Of a DNA stretch of 64,000 nt, positions 7,908 through 17,527 are shown in pieces. The notes beneath the pieces were generated by a model, which saw only the letters and a list, made by a program, of their open reading frames with translations, made no database searches and was not told the DNA's origin. Each line of letters starts with the position of its first letter. The first letter of the stretch is position 1. Origin of the DNA: Pseudomonas sp. K2I15 (GTDB lineage Bacteria > Pseudomonadota > Gammaproteobacteria > Pseudomonadales > Pseudomonadaceae). The translations under genes and the position numbers were made by a program. The stretch is from NCBI RefSeq assembly GCF_002204795.1, contig NZ_NIXO01000022.1, positions 30,002 through 94,001 on the forward strand, in the 5' to 3' direction.

Positions 7908-9259
7908 TCAAGCGCATTTCCCTGACCAGCCGCCTGGCACTGCTGTTTGCCGGCTGTACAGCGGTGGTCTCGCTGCTGGCGGGCGTGCTGTTCAACCACG
8001 CCAGCGAGGCGCACTTTATCGAGCTGGACCAGCAGTTGCTCGACGGCAAGCTGGTGGCACTGCGCAGCACATTGCAAGGTGCCGACACACCCGAGCTATT
8101 TGCCTTAAGAGAAACGAAGCTGCGCGAAGAACTCAATCGCCAGCCCGATCTGGCCCTGCGCATCACCGCCGGCGACCAGCGCTGGTTCGACGGCGCACCG
8201 GGCATCACCCTGCCCCAGGAGCCCGGCCTGCACAGCTTGCAGAACGCCGGAACCGATTACCGGGTGTACAACCAGCCCCTTGTGCCCGGCAACGTCGATT
8301 CGCCACAACTGACGCTGATGCTCGACATCACCCACCACCAACACTTCCTGCAACGCATGCAGCACCTGATCTGGTTGACCGTCGGCCTTTCCGCCCTGGC
8401 CACCGCCCTGCTCGGTGCCTGGGCCGCCCGCAGCGGGTTGCGACCGCTGAGGCGCATGAGCGAAGTGGCTGGCAGCGTGTCCGCCCATTCCCTGACCCAG
8501 CGCCTGCCCCAGGACCAAATGCCCGCCGAGCTGGCGGAACTGGCCCAGTCCTTCAACGCGATGCTCGGGCGCCTGGACGATGCCTTCCAGCGGCTCTCGG
8601 CGTTCTCCGCCGACATAGCCCATGAACTGCGCACGCCGCTGTCGAATTTACTGACACACACCCAAGTCATCCTCACGCAGCCACGGGCGCTGGAGGACTA
8701 CCGCGAGGCCCTGCACAGCAATCTGGAAGAACTGCAATGGATGGCGCAGCTGGTCAACGACATGCTGTACCTGGCCAAGGCCGACCATGGGCTGCTGGTG
8801 CCCAAGCGCGAAACCCTGGTGTTGGCGGATGAAGTGGATGCATTGCTGGAGTTTTTCGCGCCGTTGGCGGAAGACGTCCAGGTGCGGCTGGTTCGGGAAG
8901 GTGGCGCTAACACGTCAGGTGACCGCAGCATGTTGCGCCGCGCTATTTCCAATCTGCTGGATAACGCGCTGCGGTTCACCCCGCCGGGTGGCGAAGTCAG
9001 TGTGCGGGTTGTCGAGGGCGGGCAAAGCGTGAGGTTGAGCGTGGAAAACACCGGGGAAGGCATTCCAGAGGGGTTGTTGCCGAGGTTGTTTGATCGGTTC
9101 TACCGGGCAGATCCGGCGCGGCATGAAGGGAGTAGCGAGCATGCGGGACTGGGACTGGCGATTACCCAGTCGATTGTGCGGGCCCATGGCGGGCGGATTT
9201 TCTGTGAGTCCGGGACGGGCTGGACGAGGTTTGTGATTGAGTTGCCGCAGGGGCATTGA
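7904..9259 (+). CDS. copS: Heavy-metal sensor histidine kinase CopS
   Basis: A 451-residue membrane kinase. TM1 (about 12-32), a periplasmic sensor loop (35-155), TM2 (about 156-175), a HAMP linker, the H-box at H240 ([16 protein letters not shown]), then N, G1 and G2 boxes ([26 protein letters not shown]). It probably senses periplasmic copper and controls CopR. The start is TTG at 7904, with GAGGAG eight bases upstream, overlapping the copR stop. In P. aeruginosa ptrA lies next to copRS; I see no ptrA here. Confidence 0.9.
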   Translation: MIKRISLTSRLALLFAGCTAVVSLLAGVLFNHASEAHFIELDQQLLDGKLVALRSTLQGADTPELFALRETKLREELNRQPDLALRITAGDQRWFDGAPGITLPQEPGLHSLQNAGTDYRVYNQPLVPGNVDSPQLTLMLDITHHQHFLQRMQHLIWLTVGLSALATALLGAWAARSGLRPLRRMSEVAGSVSAHSLTQRLPQDQMPAELAELAQSFNAMLGRLDDAFQRLSAFSADIAHELRTPLSNLLTHTQVILTQPRALEDYREALHSNLEELQWMAQLVNDMLYLAKADHGLLVPKRETLVLADEVDALLEFFAPLAEDVQVRLVREGGANTSGDRSMLRRAISNLLDNALRFTPPGGEVSVRVVEGGQSVRLSVENTGEGIPEGLLPRLFDRFYRADPARHEGSSEHAGLGLAITQSIVRAHGGRIFCESGTGWTRFVIELPQGH

Positions 9260-9276
9260 TGCAAGCTCTACCGGCC

Positions 9277-9368
9277 CTTTCGCGAGCAAGCCCGCTCCCA
9301 CATTTCGATCGCATTCGTCCTGAATGCACTCGGTCAAAATGTGGGAGCGGGCTTGCTCGCGAAGGCGG
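9277..9368. repeat. REPIN (inverted REP pair)
   Basis: Two inverted REP cores separated by about 40 bases, between convergent copS and lolE. This spot is also a synteny junction relative to P. aeruginosa. Confidence 0.88.
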
Positions 9369-9377
9369 CCTTAAGAA

Positions 9378-10622
9378 CTACGAATATCTCAGTGCATGCG
9401 CCGGCTCAATCTTCGCCGCGCGATACGCCGGGTAAATCGTCGCCAAAAAACTCAACACAAACCCCGCCGAGCAAATCAGCAACACATCCCCACCCTGCAA
9501 CTCCGAAGGCAGGTTGCTGACGAAATACACGTCCGAACTGAAGATATGCTGCCCGGTCACCCGCTCCAGCCAACCCACCAGTTCACTGACGTTCAGCGCC
9601 GCGATCACGCCGAGGATGCCGCCGATCAAGGTACCGACGATCCCGATCACCGTGCCCTGCACCATGAAGATCGCCATGATCTGCCGTGGCGTGGCGCCGA
9701 TGGTGCGCAGGATCGCAATGTCGGCGCCCTTGTCGTTCACCACCATGATCAAGGTCGCGATGATGTTGAACGCCGCCACGGCAACGATCATCAGCAACAG
9801 CAGGCCAATCATGGTTTTTTCCATCTTCATCGCGCTGAACAGGCTGCCCTGGGTGTGGGTCCAGTCGTCCGCCTTGTAGTCAGCCCCAAGGCTGGCAGCG
9901 ATATCCGCCGACACCTTGGGCGCCGCGTACAGGTCCTTCACCGCCAGGCGCACGCTTTGCACCTGGTTCGGATCCCAATGCTGTATCTCGGCGGCATCGG
10001 CCATGTGGATCAAGGCCATCGAGCCATCCAGTTCAGCCCCCACCTTGAACACGCCAACCACGTTCAAACGCTGCATGCGCGGGGTGATACCGCCGGGTGC
10101 GCTGCTGATTTCCGGCACGATCAGGGTCAGCTTGTCGCCAACGTTCAGACGGAAGCGCCTGGCCGTGATTTCGCCGATCACCACACCGAACTCACCCGGC
10201 TTCAGGTCTTCCAGATGGCCCTGGACGATATGCTGGGCAACAATCGACACCTTGCCTTCCTGGGCCGGGTCCACACCGCTGATCTGGATCGGCTGCATCG
10301 CGCCCTTGTAGGACAGCATGCCGTCCATCTCGGTGAACGGCACGGCGGCGGTCACTTCAGGGTTCTTCATCGCAGCGGCGGCCACCGGCTGCCAGTCGCT
10401 GATCGGCTTTACGCCAACGATGGTCGCGTGGGGCACCATGCCGAGGATGCGTGAGCTCATTTCCCGCTGGAAGCCGTTCATCACCGACAACACCACGATC
10501 ATCGCCAGCACGCCCAGGGCGAGGCCGATCATCGAGGTCATCGAGATAAACGAAACAAAACGGTTGCGGCGCTTGGCGCGGGTATAGCGCGTGCCGATGA
10601 AAATCGATAACGGTCTGAACAT
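9378..10622 (-). CDS. lolE: Lipoprotein-releasing ABC transporter permease (LolC/LolE family)
   Basis: A 414-residue inner-membrane permease of LolCDE, which extracts outer-membrane lipoproteins and hands them to LolA. TM1 is at about 25-50 ([20 protein letters not shown]), followed by a large periplasmic domain, then three TMs near 270-410. It is homologous to the 416-residue permease encoded upstream. The LolE name is assigned by being the distal gene; the two permeases could be swapped. It lies 58 bases after lolD, with a terminator-like hairpin between. Confidence 0.9.
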   Translation of the reverse strand: MFRPLSIFIGTRYTRAKRRNRFVSFISMTSMIGLALGVLAMIVVLSVMNGFQREMSSRILGMVPHATIVGVKPISDWQPVAAAAMKNPEVTAAVPFTEMDGMLSYKGAMQPIQISGVDPAQEGKVSIVAQHIVQGHLEDLKPGEFGVVIGEITARRFRLNVGDKLTLIVPEISSAPGGITPRMQRLNVVGVFKVGAELDGSMALIHMADAAEIQHWDPNQVQSVRLAVKDLYAAPKVSADIAASLGADYKADDWTHTQGSLFSAMKMEKTMIGLLLLMIVAVAAFNIIATLIMVVNDKGADIAILRTIGATPRQIMAIFMVQGTVIGIVGTLIGGILGVIAALNVSELVGWLERVTGQHIFSSDVYFVSNLPSELQGGDVLLICSAGFVLSFLATIYPAYRAAKIEPAHALRYS

Positions 10623-10636
10623 TCGCGGGCACCGTT

Positions 10637-10670
10637 GAAAAAATAGAAAACCCGGCGTCAGGCGCCGGGC
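10637..10670 (-). terminator. Terminator-like hairpin between lolD and lolE
   Basis: Read on the minus strand, CCCGGCGCCTGACGCCGGG is followed by TTTTCTATTTTTT. It lies inside the lolCDE operon, after lolD and before lolE, so it may reduce lolE transcription or mark a separate lolE promoter. Confidence 0.6.
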
Positions 10671-10680
10671 TTGAAACAGG

Positions 10681-11364
10681 TCAGATGGCGACCAGATGAC
10701 CTTCCTGCAGATGCAGCACGCGGTCCATCTGACGGGCCATGCTCATGTCATGGGTCACCACCAAAAACGCGGTGCGCATCTGGGTGCTCAGTTCCAGCAT
10801 CAAGTCCTTGATGCCCTGCGCGGTGTGGGAGTCGAGGTTGCCGGTGGGCTCGTCGAGCATCACCAGGCCCGGGTTGTTGACCAGGGCGCGGGCAATCGCC
10901 ACACGCTGGCGCTCGCCGCCGGACAATTCAGCCGGTTTGTGCTCCAGGCGATGGCCCAGGCCGACGCGCTCCAGCAACGCCTTGGCACGCTGACGCGCTT
11001 CCGGGATCGCCGTCTTGCCGATCAACAGCGGCATGCAGACGTTTTCCAGGGCGGTAAACTCAGGCAGCAAGTGGTGGAACTGGTACACAAAGCCCAGCGA
11101 ACGGTTGCGCAGCTGGCCACGGGCCTTCTCGCCCAGGGCCGACAGTTCTTCGCCGGCCAGCCACACGCTGCCCTGGGACGGCGTATCAAGGCCGCCCAAC
11201 AGGTTGAGCAAGGTACTTTTGCCGGAACCGGAACTGCCGACGATCGCCACGCGCTCGCCCGGGTGCAGCTCCAACTGCAGGTTGGACAGCACCACCACGG
11301 ATTCCGGGCCTTCCTCGTAGGATTTGCCCAGGTTGCGGCAGCTCAGGATTGCTTTTTCACTCAT
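10681..11364 (-). CDS. lolD: Lipoprotein-releasing system ATPase LolD
   Basis: A 227-residue ABC ATPase that powers LolCDE. Walker A is GSSGSGKST, the LolD-type Q-loop segment is [15 protein letters not shown], the signature [15 protein letters not shown] and Walker [13 protein letters not shown]. The chosen ATG ([19 protein letters not shown]) gives the family length and lies seven bases after the lolC stop. An ATG at 11379 would add five residues and overlap lolC. Confidence 0.95.
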   Translation of the reverse strand: MSEKAILSCRNLGKSYEEGPESVVVLSNLQLELHPGERVAIVGSSGSGKSTLLNLLGGLDTPSQGSVWLAGEELSALGEKARGQLRNRSLGFVYQFHHLLPEFTALENVCMPLLIGKTAIPEARQRAKALLERVGLGHRLEHKPAELSGGERQRVAIARALVNNPGLVMLDEPTGNLDSHTAQGIKDLMLELSTQMRTAFLVVTHDMSMARQMDRVLHLQEGHLVAI

Positions 11365-11371
11365 GCCCGAT

Positions 11372-12622
11372 TCACTCATAACGTAAAGCCTGCGCCGGCT
11401 GGGTACGTGCCGCGCGCCAGGCTGGATACAGGGTGGCAAGAAAACTCAGGACCAACGCAGCGGCGCCGACCATCAACACGTCCTGGCTCTGCACCTGGGA
11501 CGGCAAGTAGTCGATGAAGTAGACGTCGGAGTTGAGGAACTTGTGGCCGATCAACACTTCCAGCCCGGCGATCGCCGCACTCACGTTCAGCGCGGCGAGA
11601 ATCCCCACCACGGTGCCGATCAAGGTGCCGACCACGCCAATCACCGTGCCCTGCACCATGAAGATCGCCATGATCTGCCCCGGCGTGGCGCCAAGGGTAC
11701 GCAAGATCGCGATATCGCCCTTCTTGTCGTTCACCACCATCACCAGCGTGGAGATGATGTTGAAGGCGGCCACGGCGACGATCAGCAGCAACAGCAGGCC
11801 GATCATGGCTTTTTCCATGCGGATGGCCTGGTACAGGTTGCCGTGGGTACGGGTCCAGTCGCGAGCGTAGTACTGGTTTTCACCCAGGTGCTGGGCGATT
11901 TCCCACGAGGTACGCGGCGCGTCGAACAGGTCGTTGAATTTGAGGCGCAGGCCCTGCACTTGATCCGGCTTCCAGCGATGCAGGCGGGCAAGGTCGGTCA
12001 GGTTGGTCAAACCCAGGTAGCCATCGATCTCACCGGCGCCGACATGAAAGATGCCGACCACGGTGAAACGCTTCATGCGCGGGAACATGCCGGCCGGGGT
12101 CACGGTGACTTCCGGCGCGACGAAGGTCAGCTTGTCGCCGATGCCCACGCCCAGCTTGGCCGCCGCCTTGTCGCCAATAACGATGCCAAAGCTGCCGGGC
12201 GACAAGTCGTCCAGTTTGCCCTGCTGCATGAAGTTATCGATGATCGAGACGTTGCGTTCCTGCGCCGGGTCGATGGCATTGAGCAGGACTTTCTGCACCT
12301 TGCCGTCGTTGGTCAACAGGCCCTGCATCTGCGTAAACGGCGCAACCGCCAGCACTTTGGGGTTCTGCTTGACCTTGGCGGCCAGGCTTTGCCAGTCGCT
12401 GATGGGTTCACCAGACTCGATGGTCGCGTGGGGCACCATGCCCAGCACGCGCGTGCGCATCTCATGATCGAAGCCGTTCATCACCGACAGCACCACGATC
12501 ATCACGACAACGCCAAGGGCGAGCCCGATCATCGAGGTCAAGGAAATGAACGACACAAAATGATTGCGACGTTTTGCACGGGTATAACGCGTGCCAATAA
12601 ATACGAAGAGAGGTCTGAACAT
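11372..12622 (-). CDS. lolC: Lipoprotein-releasing ABC transporter permease (LolC/LolE family)
   Basis: A 416-residue permease, first gene of the lolCDE operon. It has the same architecture as the distal paralogue: N-terminal [24 protein letters not shown]1, a periplasmic domain, then three C-terminal TMs with [15 protein letters not shown]. Both share the ending PAxALRY. Position before lolD supports LolC. It is transcribed away from the PilZ-like gene. Confidence 0.92.
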   Translation of the reverse strand: MFRPLFVFIGTRYTRAKRRNHFVSFISLTSMIGLALGVVVMIVVLSVMNGFDHEMRTRVLGMVPHATIESGEPISDWQSLAAKVKQNPKVLAVAPFTQMQGLLTNDGKVQKVLLNAIDPAQERNVSIIDNFMQQGKLDDLSPGSFGIVIGDKAAAKLGVGIGDKLTFVAPEVTVTPAGMFPRMKRFTVVGIFHVGAGEIDGYLGLTNLTDLARLHRWKPDQVQGLRLKFNDLFDAPRTSWEIAQHLGENQYYARDWTRTHGNLYQAIRMEKAMIGLLLLLIVAVAAFNIISTLVMVVNDKKGDIAILRTLGATPGQIMAIFMVQGTVIGVVGTLIGTVVGILAALNVSAAIAGLEVLIGHKFLNSDVYFIDYLPSQVQSQDVLMVGAAALVLSFLATLYPAWRAARTQPAQALRYE

Positions 12623-12716
12623 GTCGGGGCTTGTTCGGAGGAAAAGAAGACGTCCTTGTGGCGGGGTCAGGTAAGCAGCTTTACACTCAGACCATCACCG
12701 CTGCCTTGGGTTCGCC

Positions 12717-13301
12717 ATGTCGACATTAGATGAAGAAGATCGCCGCGAATACTACCGTATCGAGGACATGATCGCACTGGAAATTACCCCACTGTCGGGC
12801 CCGGAAGCGCTGAGCAAGGAAGTGTTGCTGGATGATTCGCCGCTGTTCAATCTGCTCAGCGAGTTGCACCTGAGTGAATTCGAATCCCAGCACCTGCTGC
12901 GCCAGATCGGCGAGCGGGATCGCACCCTGGCCGCCTTCCTCAAAGTGCAGAACAAACGCATGGATTTGCTCAGCCAGATCATGGCGCAAAGCCTGCTGGG
13001 CGAGATCGGTACGCCGCAGCCCGTGGTCATCTCCGAAGGCGGCATCGAATTCCTGAACCCCACGGCGATCCAGCCCGACAGCCAGCTGGCGGTCAAGCTG
13101 GTGCTGATGCCGCAAGCGCTCGGCCTGTTGCTGCGGGCCAAGGTCACCCATTGCGATGCCAAGACCGGCGGCTTTGAAATCGGCACGGAATTCGAAGCCA
13201 TGACCGATGCCCAACGCCAGCTACTGGCACGCTATATCTTGCAAAAGCAGGCCCAGGAACGGCGCCTGGCGCGGGAAAAAAGCGACGAGTCCGACACCTG
13301 A
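12717..13301 (+). CDS. PilZ-like domain protein
   Basis: A 194-residue cytoplasmic protein. An RxxxR motif (R10-EYY-R14) starts it, and a beta-rich C-terminal half contains VISEGGIEF and KTGGFEIGTEFEAM as in PilZ folds. The canonical [DN]xSxxG motif is altered (V104-I-S106-E-G-G109), and about 90 mostly helical residues separate it from RxxxR, far more than in normal PilZ domains. Binding of c-di-GMP is therefore uncertain. It corresponds by position to PA2989 (from memory). Confidence 0.7.
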   Translation: MSTLDEEDRREYYRIEDMIALEITPLSGPEALSKEVLLDDSPLFNLLSELHLSEFESQHLLRQIGERDRTLAAFLKVQNKRMDLLSQIMAQSLLGEIGTPQPVVISEGGIEFLNPTAIQPDSQLAVKLVLMPQALGLLLRAKVTHCDAKTGGFEIGTEFEAMTDAQRQLLARYILQKQAQERRLAREKSDESDT

Positions 13302-13367
13302 ATACGAACATTGAATGGCGCGTCGCGTCATCCATCCAGCCAGGAACCCTGGCGTAAAGGAGCAACT

Positions 13368-14090
13368 GTGACCCTGATTTACGGCCACCGCGGTGCCAAA
13401 GGCGAAGCACCGGAAAACACCCTGACCAGCTTCCAGGAATGCCTCAAGCACGGCGTGCGCCGTTGCGAACTGGATTTGCACCTGTCCATGGACGGCGAGT
13501 TGATGGTCATTCATGACCCAACCCTCAAGCGCACCACCGACCGGCGCGGCAAGGTCGTCGAGTATTCAGCCGCCGACCTGGTCAAGATGGACGCACGCAA
13601 AGGCGGCCCAGGCTGGGTCAAACCCTGCCCTATCCCGCGCCTGGAAGAACTGTTCGAACAGTGCGACTTCGATCACTGGCAACTGGAAGTCAAAAGCGCG
13701 TCGCGCACCCGTGCAGCAACCACCGTACTGGCCATCCGTGAAATGGCTCAGCGTTTCGGGCTGATGGACAAGGTCACCGTGACCTCAAGCTCCCGGGAAG
13801 TGTTGAAAGCAGCGCTGGACCTCACCCCGGACCTGTCCCGTGGGCTGGTAGCCGAATACGCCTGGCTAGACCCGTTGAAGGTCGCGGCCAACTATGGCTG
13901 TGAGATTCTGGCGTTGAACTGGACGTTGTGCACCCCCGAGCGGCTGGAAAAAGCCCAGCGCCAGGGTTTGCACGTGTCGGTGTGGACAGTCAACGAACCC
14001 GCGCTGATGCGCAGGCTCGCCGACTTCGGCGTAGATAGCCTGATTACAGACTTTCCCGGTTTGGCCACTGCCACCCTCGGGAATTACTGA
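13368..14090 (+). CDS. Glycerophosphodiester phosphodiesterase
   Basis: A 240-residue cytoplasmic GDPD of the UgpQ type. It hydrolyses glycerophosphodiesters to glycerol-3-phosphate and an alcohol. Motifs: IYGHRGAKGEAPENTLTSF with the catalytic His-Arg and metal Glu, ELDLHLSMDGELMVIHDPTLKRTTDR with the second catalytic His, and a C-terminal VSVWTVNEPALMRRLADFGVDSLITDFPG. The start is GTG at 13368 with AAGGAG seven bases before it; the longer frame from 13311 lacks a ribosome site. No signal peptide. Confidence 0.92.
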   Translation: MTLIYGHRGAKGEAPENTLTSFQECLKHGVRRCELDLHLSMDGELMVIHDPTLKRTTDRRGKVVEYSAADLVKMDARKGGPGWVKPCPIPRLEELFEQCDFDHWQLEVKSASRTRAATTVLAIREMAQRFGLMDKVTVTSSSREVLKAALDLTPDLSRGLVAEYAWLDPLKVAANYGCEILALNWTLCTPERLEKAQRQGLHVSVWTVNEPALMRRLADFGVDSLITDFPGLATATLGNY

Positions 14091-14101
14091 AATCGGTCTC
14101 C

Positions 14102-14126
14102 CCGGCCGGCTCAGGCCACCGGCCGG
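14102..14126. terminator. Convergent hairpin between GDPD gene and sth
   Basis: A strong CCGGCCGG...CCGGCCGG hairpin lies between the two convergent genes. It has no T-run on either side, so termination is possible but not certain. Confidence 0.35.
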
Positions 14127-14132
14127 AGCCGC

Positions 14133-15527
14133 TCAAAAAAGCCGGTTGAGGCCGTCGTAGGCCGCTACCCGATAGGCTTCAGCCATGGTCGGGTAGTTGA
14201 AGGTGGTGTTGACGAAATACTTGAGGGTATTTTGCTCACCCGGCTGGTTCATGATCGCCTGGCCGATGTGCACGATCTCCGACGCCTGATAGCCGAAGCA
14301 ATGCACCCCGAGCACTTCGAGCGTTTCGCGGTGGAACAGGATCTTCAGCATGCCTTGCGGCTCACCGGCGATCTGCGCACGCGCCATGCTCTTGAAAAAC
14401 GCCTTGCCGACTTCGTAAGGCACCTTGGCCTTGGTCAGTTCGTGCTCGTTCTTGCCGATCGAGCTGATCTCGGGAATCGTGTAGATCCCGGTTGGCACGT
14501 CGTTGACGTAGCGCCAGCTGCCGTTGTCGACAATGCTGCCAGCCGCCGAGCGGCCCTGGTCGTGGGCGGCACTGGCAAGGCTTGGCCAGCCGATCACGTC
14601 ACCGGCACCGTAGATGTTGGTCACGCAGGTGCGGTAGTTCTCGTCCACCTCGATCTGGCCACGGCTGTTGACCTTGACCCCGATGTTTTCCATGCCCAGC
14701 TTGTCGGTGTTGCCGGTACGGCCGTTGCACCAGAGCAAGGCATCGGCCTTGATCTTCTTGCCGGATTTCAGGTGCAGGATCACACCGTTATCCAGGCCTT
14801 CAACCCGATCGTACTCTTCGTTGTGGCGCACGGTGATGTTGTTGTTGCTGAAGTGGTAACTCAACGCCTGGGAAATTTCCGAGTCGAGGAAGCTCAGCAA
14901 CTGGTCACGGTTATCCACCAGCTCGACCAATACACCCAGGCCACTGAAGATCGAGGCGTATTCACAGCCGATCACGCCGGCGCCATAGATGATCAGTTTG
15001 CGCGGGGTGTGGCCCAGGCTGAGGATGGTGTCGCTATCGTAGATACGCGGGTGGTGGAAATCGATATCCGCCGGGCGATACGGGCGCGAGCCGGTGGCGA
15101 TGATGATGTGCTTGGCCACCAGTTTCTCGACCACGCCGTTGGCGCAGACCACTTCGACGGTTTGCTCGTCGGCGAAGCTGCCGGTGCCGAAGAACAGGTC
15201 GACGCGGTTACGGGCATAGAAGCCGGTACGCGAGGCAACCTGTTTGGAAATGACTTTTTCAGCGCTCTTGAGCACGTCCGGGAACGAGAACCAGCGCGGC
15301 TCACCAATGGCCCGGAACATCGGGTTGGTGTTGAACTGCATGATCTGGCGCACCGAGTGACGCAAGGCCTTGGACGGGATGGTACCCAGGTGGGTGCAGT
15401 TACCGCCGACCTGGCGACGGCTATCGACCATCGCCACCTTGCGCCCTGCTTTGGCGGCGTTCATCGCCGCACCTTCTCCAGCTGGGCCGGAACCCAGTAC
15501 CACTACGTCGTAGTTGTAGACAGCCAT
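14133..15527 (-). CDS. sth: Soluble pyridine nucleotide transhydrogenase
   Basis: A 464-residue FAD flavoprotein that transfers reducing equivalents between NADPH and NAD+. The N-terminal FAD site is [20 protein letters not shown]. The disulfide-reductase motif is [14 protein letters not shown]44 remains but the second cysteine is T49, as expected for SthA and not for lipoamide dehydrogenase. The NAD(P) site is [20 protein letters not shown] and a C-terminal dimerisation domain follows. Single gene, convergent with the GDPD gene. Confidence 0.96.
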   Translation of the reverse strand: MAVYNYDVVVLGSGPAGEGAAMNAAKAGRKVAMVDSRRQVGGNCTHLGTIPSKALRHSVRQIMQFNTNPMFRAIGEPRWFSFPDVLKSAEKVISKQVASRTGFYARNRVDLFFGTGSFADEQTVEVVCANGVVEKLVAKHIIIATGSRPYRPADIDFHHPRIYDSDTILSLGHTPRKLIIYGAGVIGCEYASIFSGLGVLVELVDNRDQLLSFLDSEISQALSYHFSNNNITVRHNEEYDRVEGLDNGVILHLKSGKKIKADALLWCNGRTGNTDKLGMENIGVKVNSRGQIEVDENYRTCVTNIYGAGDVIGWPSLASAAHDQGRSAAGSIVDNGSWRYVNDVPTGIYTIPEISSIGKNEHELTKAKVPYEVGKAFFKSMARAQIAGEPQGMLKILFHRETLEVLGVHCFGYQASEIVHIGQAIMNQPGEQNTLKYFVNTTFNYPTMAEAYRVAAYDGLNRLF

Positions 15528-15716
15528 GCGTACTCCTCAGAACAGGCCAGGGCGCACGGTTGGGCGCCTGGCTAAATCATGCCGCGGCCAGCGGTCATGA
15601 AGGATCAATTGGCTCAAGTGTGTGAGCCGGGGCACAGTCTATAGAAGGCTCAACGCCGCGCACATTAACCCTTGGTCGCGTCGTAGGCCAGTTTTGCCTT
15701 TATTACACAGCGTTCG

Positions 15717-16727
15717 TTACGGCTTCACTGCCGTCAGTTGCTCGAATGCCTTGTTGCTCCGTGTGACGAAACCAGCGCCCTCACGCATCACAAAAAACGC
15801 GGCGACCTGGTGTTTTTCGGCGTATTCCCAACCTTGTTCGGGCCCGAGGATCAGCAGCAGCGTCGATAATCCATCGGCCATCAGTGCCGAAGGTTGCAAC
15901 ACGGTCACCGACGCCAGTTGATGCGTGATCGGCGCGCCGGTCCTGGCATCCAGGGTATGGGAATAACGCCGACCATCCTGCTGGAAATAATTGCGATAGT
16001 CACCCGATGTCGATACACCGAAGCCATCCACGGCGATGATTTTTTCGGCCACTTGCTGATCGTCGCGGGGTTCTTCCAGGGCGATGCGCCAAGGCGAGCC
16101 GTCGGGTTTGACGCCTGCGGCCTTGAGTTCGCCGGTGGCTTCGGCGAGGTAGCTGTGGATGCCCAGCTGGGTGAGTTGTGCGCCAATGCGGTCCACTGCG
16201 TACCCGGCGGCGATGCTGTTGAAGTCGACTTCGACGGCGGCGTCCTTGCACAACTGGTTACCGTCGATGTGCAAAAACTGGTGGCCGACGCGTTGGCGGA
16301 CCTGCTCAAGGGTTGTGGCATCCGGGACTTTTATCTCACGGGCCTGAGGGCCGAAGCCCCACAGGTTCATCAGCGGCTCGACCGTCAGGTCAAATGCGCC
16401 CTCGCTGGCCTGGGACAACTGCTCGCCGGTGCGCACCAGCTGCAGGATCGGTTCCGGCATCGGCTGGCAACTATGGGCCGGCAGGTCGTTGAAACGTTCG
16501 ATGTCGGAGTCGCTGCGGTAGGTCGACATCTGTTGGTCGACCTGCGCCAGAATGCCTTCCACCTGGCGCTGGACCTCGGCCGGCGCAGGCGCGCCCGGCG
16601 TACGCACATACTGGATCGAATAAGTGCTGCCCATGGTCGGGCCACCGAAGCGCTCCAGCGAATCACCGCCGCAGCCGGCCAGCGCCGCGAGCCCGCATAA
16701 AACCAAAATATGCCGCAGGCAGCCCAT
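15717..16727 (-). CDS. apbE: FAD:protein FMN transferase (ApbE family lipoprotein)
   Basis: A 336-residue ApbE protein that attaches FMN to Ser/Thr residues of partner flavoproteins in the periplasm. It has a signal with lipobox LAGC (C19), GGPTMGSTYSIQY, DFNSIAAGYAVDRI, VSTSGDYRNYF, SHTLDARTG and MADGLSTLLLILG, all family motifs. The start at 16727 follows AAAGG and begins a lipoprotein signal; longer frames are not supported. In P. aeruginosa the apbE gene at this locus precedes nqrABCDEF; no nqr gene is present here, so its target is unclear. Confidence 0.92.
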   Translation of the reverse strand: MGCLRHILVLCGLAALAGCGGDSLERFGGPTMGSTYSIQYVRTPGAPAPAEVQRQVEGILAQVDQQMSTYRSDSDIERFNDLPAHSCQPMPEPILQLVRTGEQLSQASEGAFDLTVEPLMNLWGFGPQAREIKVPDATTLEQVRQRVGHQFLHIDGNQLCKDAAVEVDFNSIAAGYAVDRIGAQLTQLGIHSYLAEATGELKAAGVKPDGSPWRIALEEPRDDQQVAEKIIAVDGFGVSTSGDYRNYFQQDGRRYSHTLDARTGAPITHQLASVTVLQPSALMADGLSTLLLILGPEQGWEYAEKHQVAAFFVMREGAGFVTRSNKAFEQLTAVKP

Positions 16728-16791
16728 AAAACCTTTCGCAGTCGGAAATTGAATTAACCTGTAGGCAAGCGCCATTTCAGGACGGGTCATT

Positions 16792-17334
16792 ATGCGGCAT
16801 GTCGTTATCTGTTTATTGCTGATGTTTTCGGTACCGGTGCTGGCGAATGAAGCTGATCGGCTCAAACAAGCCGATTTTCCGGCGCAATCGCATCAGTTGG
16901 TTCTGAAAAACCAGGCCGTCCTGACCTACCTGTGGGCAGACGTGTATGCGGCAGCGCTGTTCGCCCAGGCTGACCTGAGCGCCAAACAGGCCCTGGATCA
17001 GCAAAAGGACCTGCGCCTGGAGCTGTATTACTTTCGCGATATCGACCGCAACGATGTGATCAAGGCCGCCACCGCCACCCTCGAACGCCAGCAAACGCCC
17101 GCCGCCCTCGCCCGCTTGAAGCCTGAAGTGGAGCAATTGCACAAAAGCTTTCGCGACATTCGTAGCGGCGACCGTTATGCGCTGGATTTTCGGCCCCAGC
17201 GCGGGCTAAGCCTGGAAATCAACGACACAGTGGTGTTCAGCAGTCGCAATGACGAACTGGCGAAGGCTTATCTGGGCATCTGGCTGGAACCAAAGGGTCT
17301 GTCCGACAGCCTGCGCAAAACCCTCCTCAACTGA
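16792..17334 (+). CDS. Chalcone isomerase-like periplasmic protein
   Basis: A 180-residue exported protein with signal peptide MRHVVICLLLMFSVPVLA. The body (VLTYLWADVYAAALFA, LRLELYYFRDIDRNDVIKA, and the end AYLGIWLEPKGLSDSLRKTLL) matches the bacterial chalcone-isomerase-like family (Chalcone_3), whose function is unknown and probably not flavonoid chemistry. It is divergent from apbE, 64 bases away. Confidence 0.72.
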   Translation: MRHVVICLLLMFSVPVLANEADRLKQADFPAQSHQLVLKNQAVLTYLWADVYAAALFAQADLSAKQALDQQKDLRLELYYFRDIDRNDVIKAATATLERQQTPAALARLKPEVEQLHKSFRDIRSGDRYALDFRPQRGLSLEINDTVVFSSRNDELAKAYLGIWLEPKGLSDSLRKTLLN

Positions 17335-17527
17335 TCCCACATTAGATTTTCATCACCCTCGGCACCTGCGGCAATTTGCCAGTTTGCTATCGGGTTTTTG
17401 TTGCCTGTGGTGGCTTATACACATATCGTTACAAAACTGTTCAGCGCCAGCTTCGTGCCAAGGCTTTAACAGCAAGGACGGTTGCGACCAGGGATTACTA
17501 ATAAGATAGCCAAAATGAGTGCATGAC

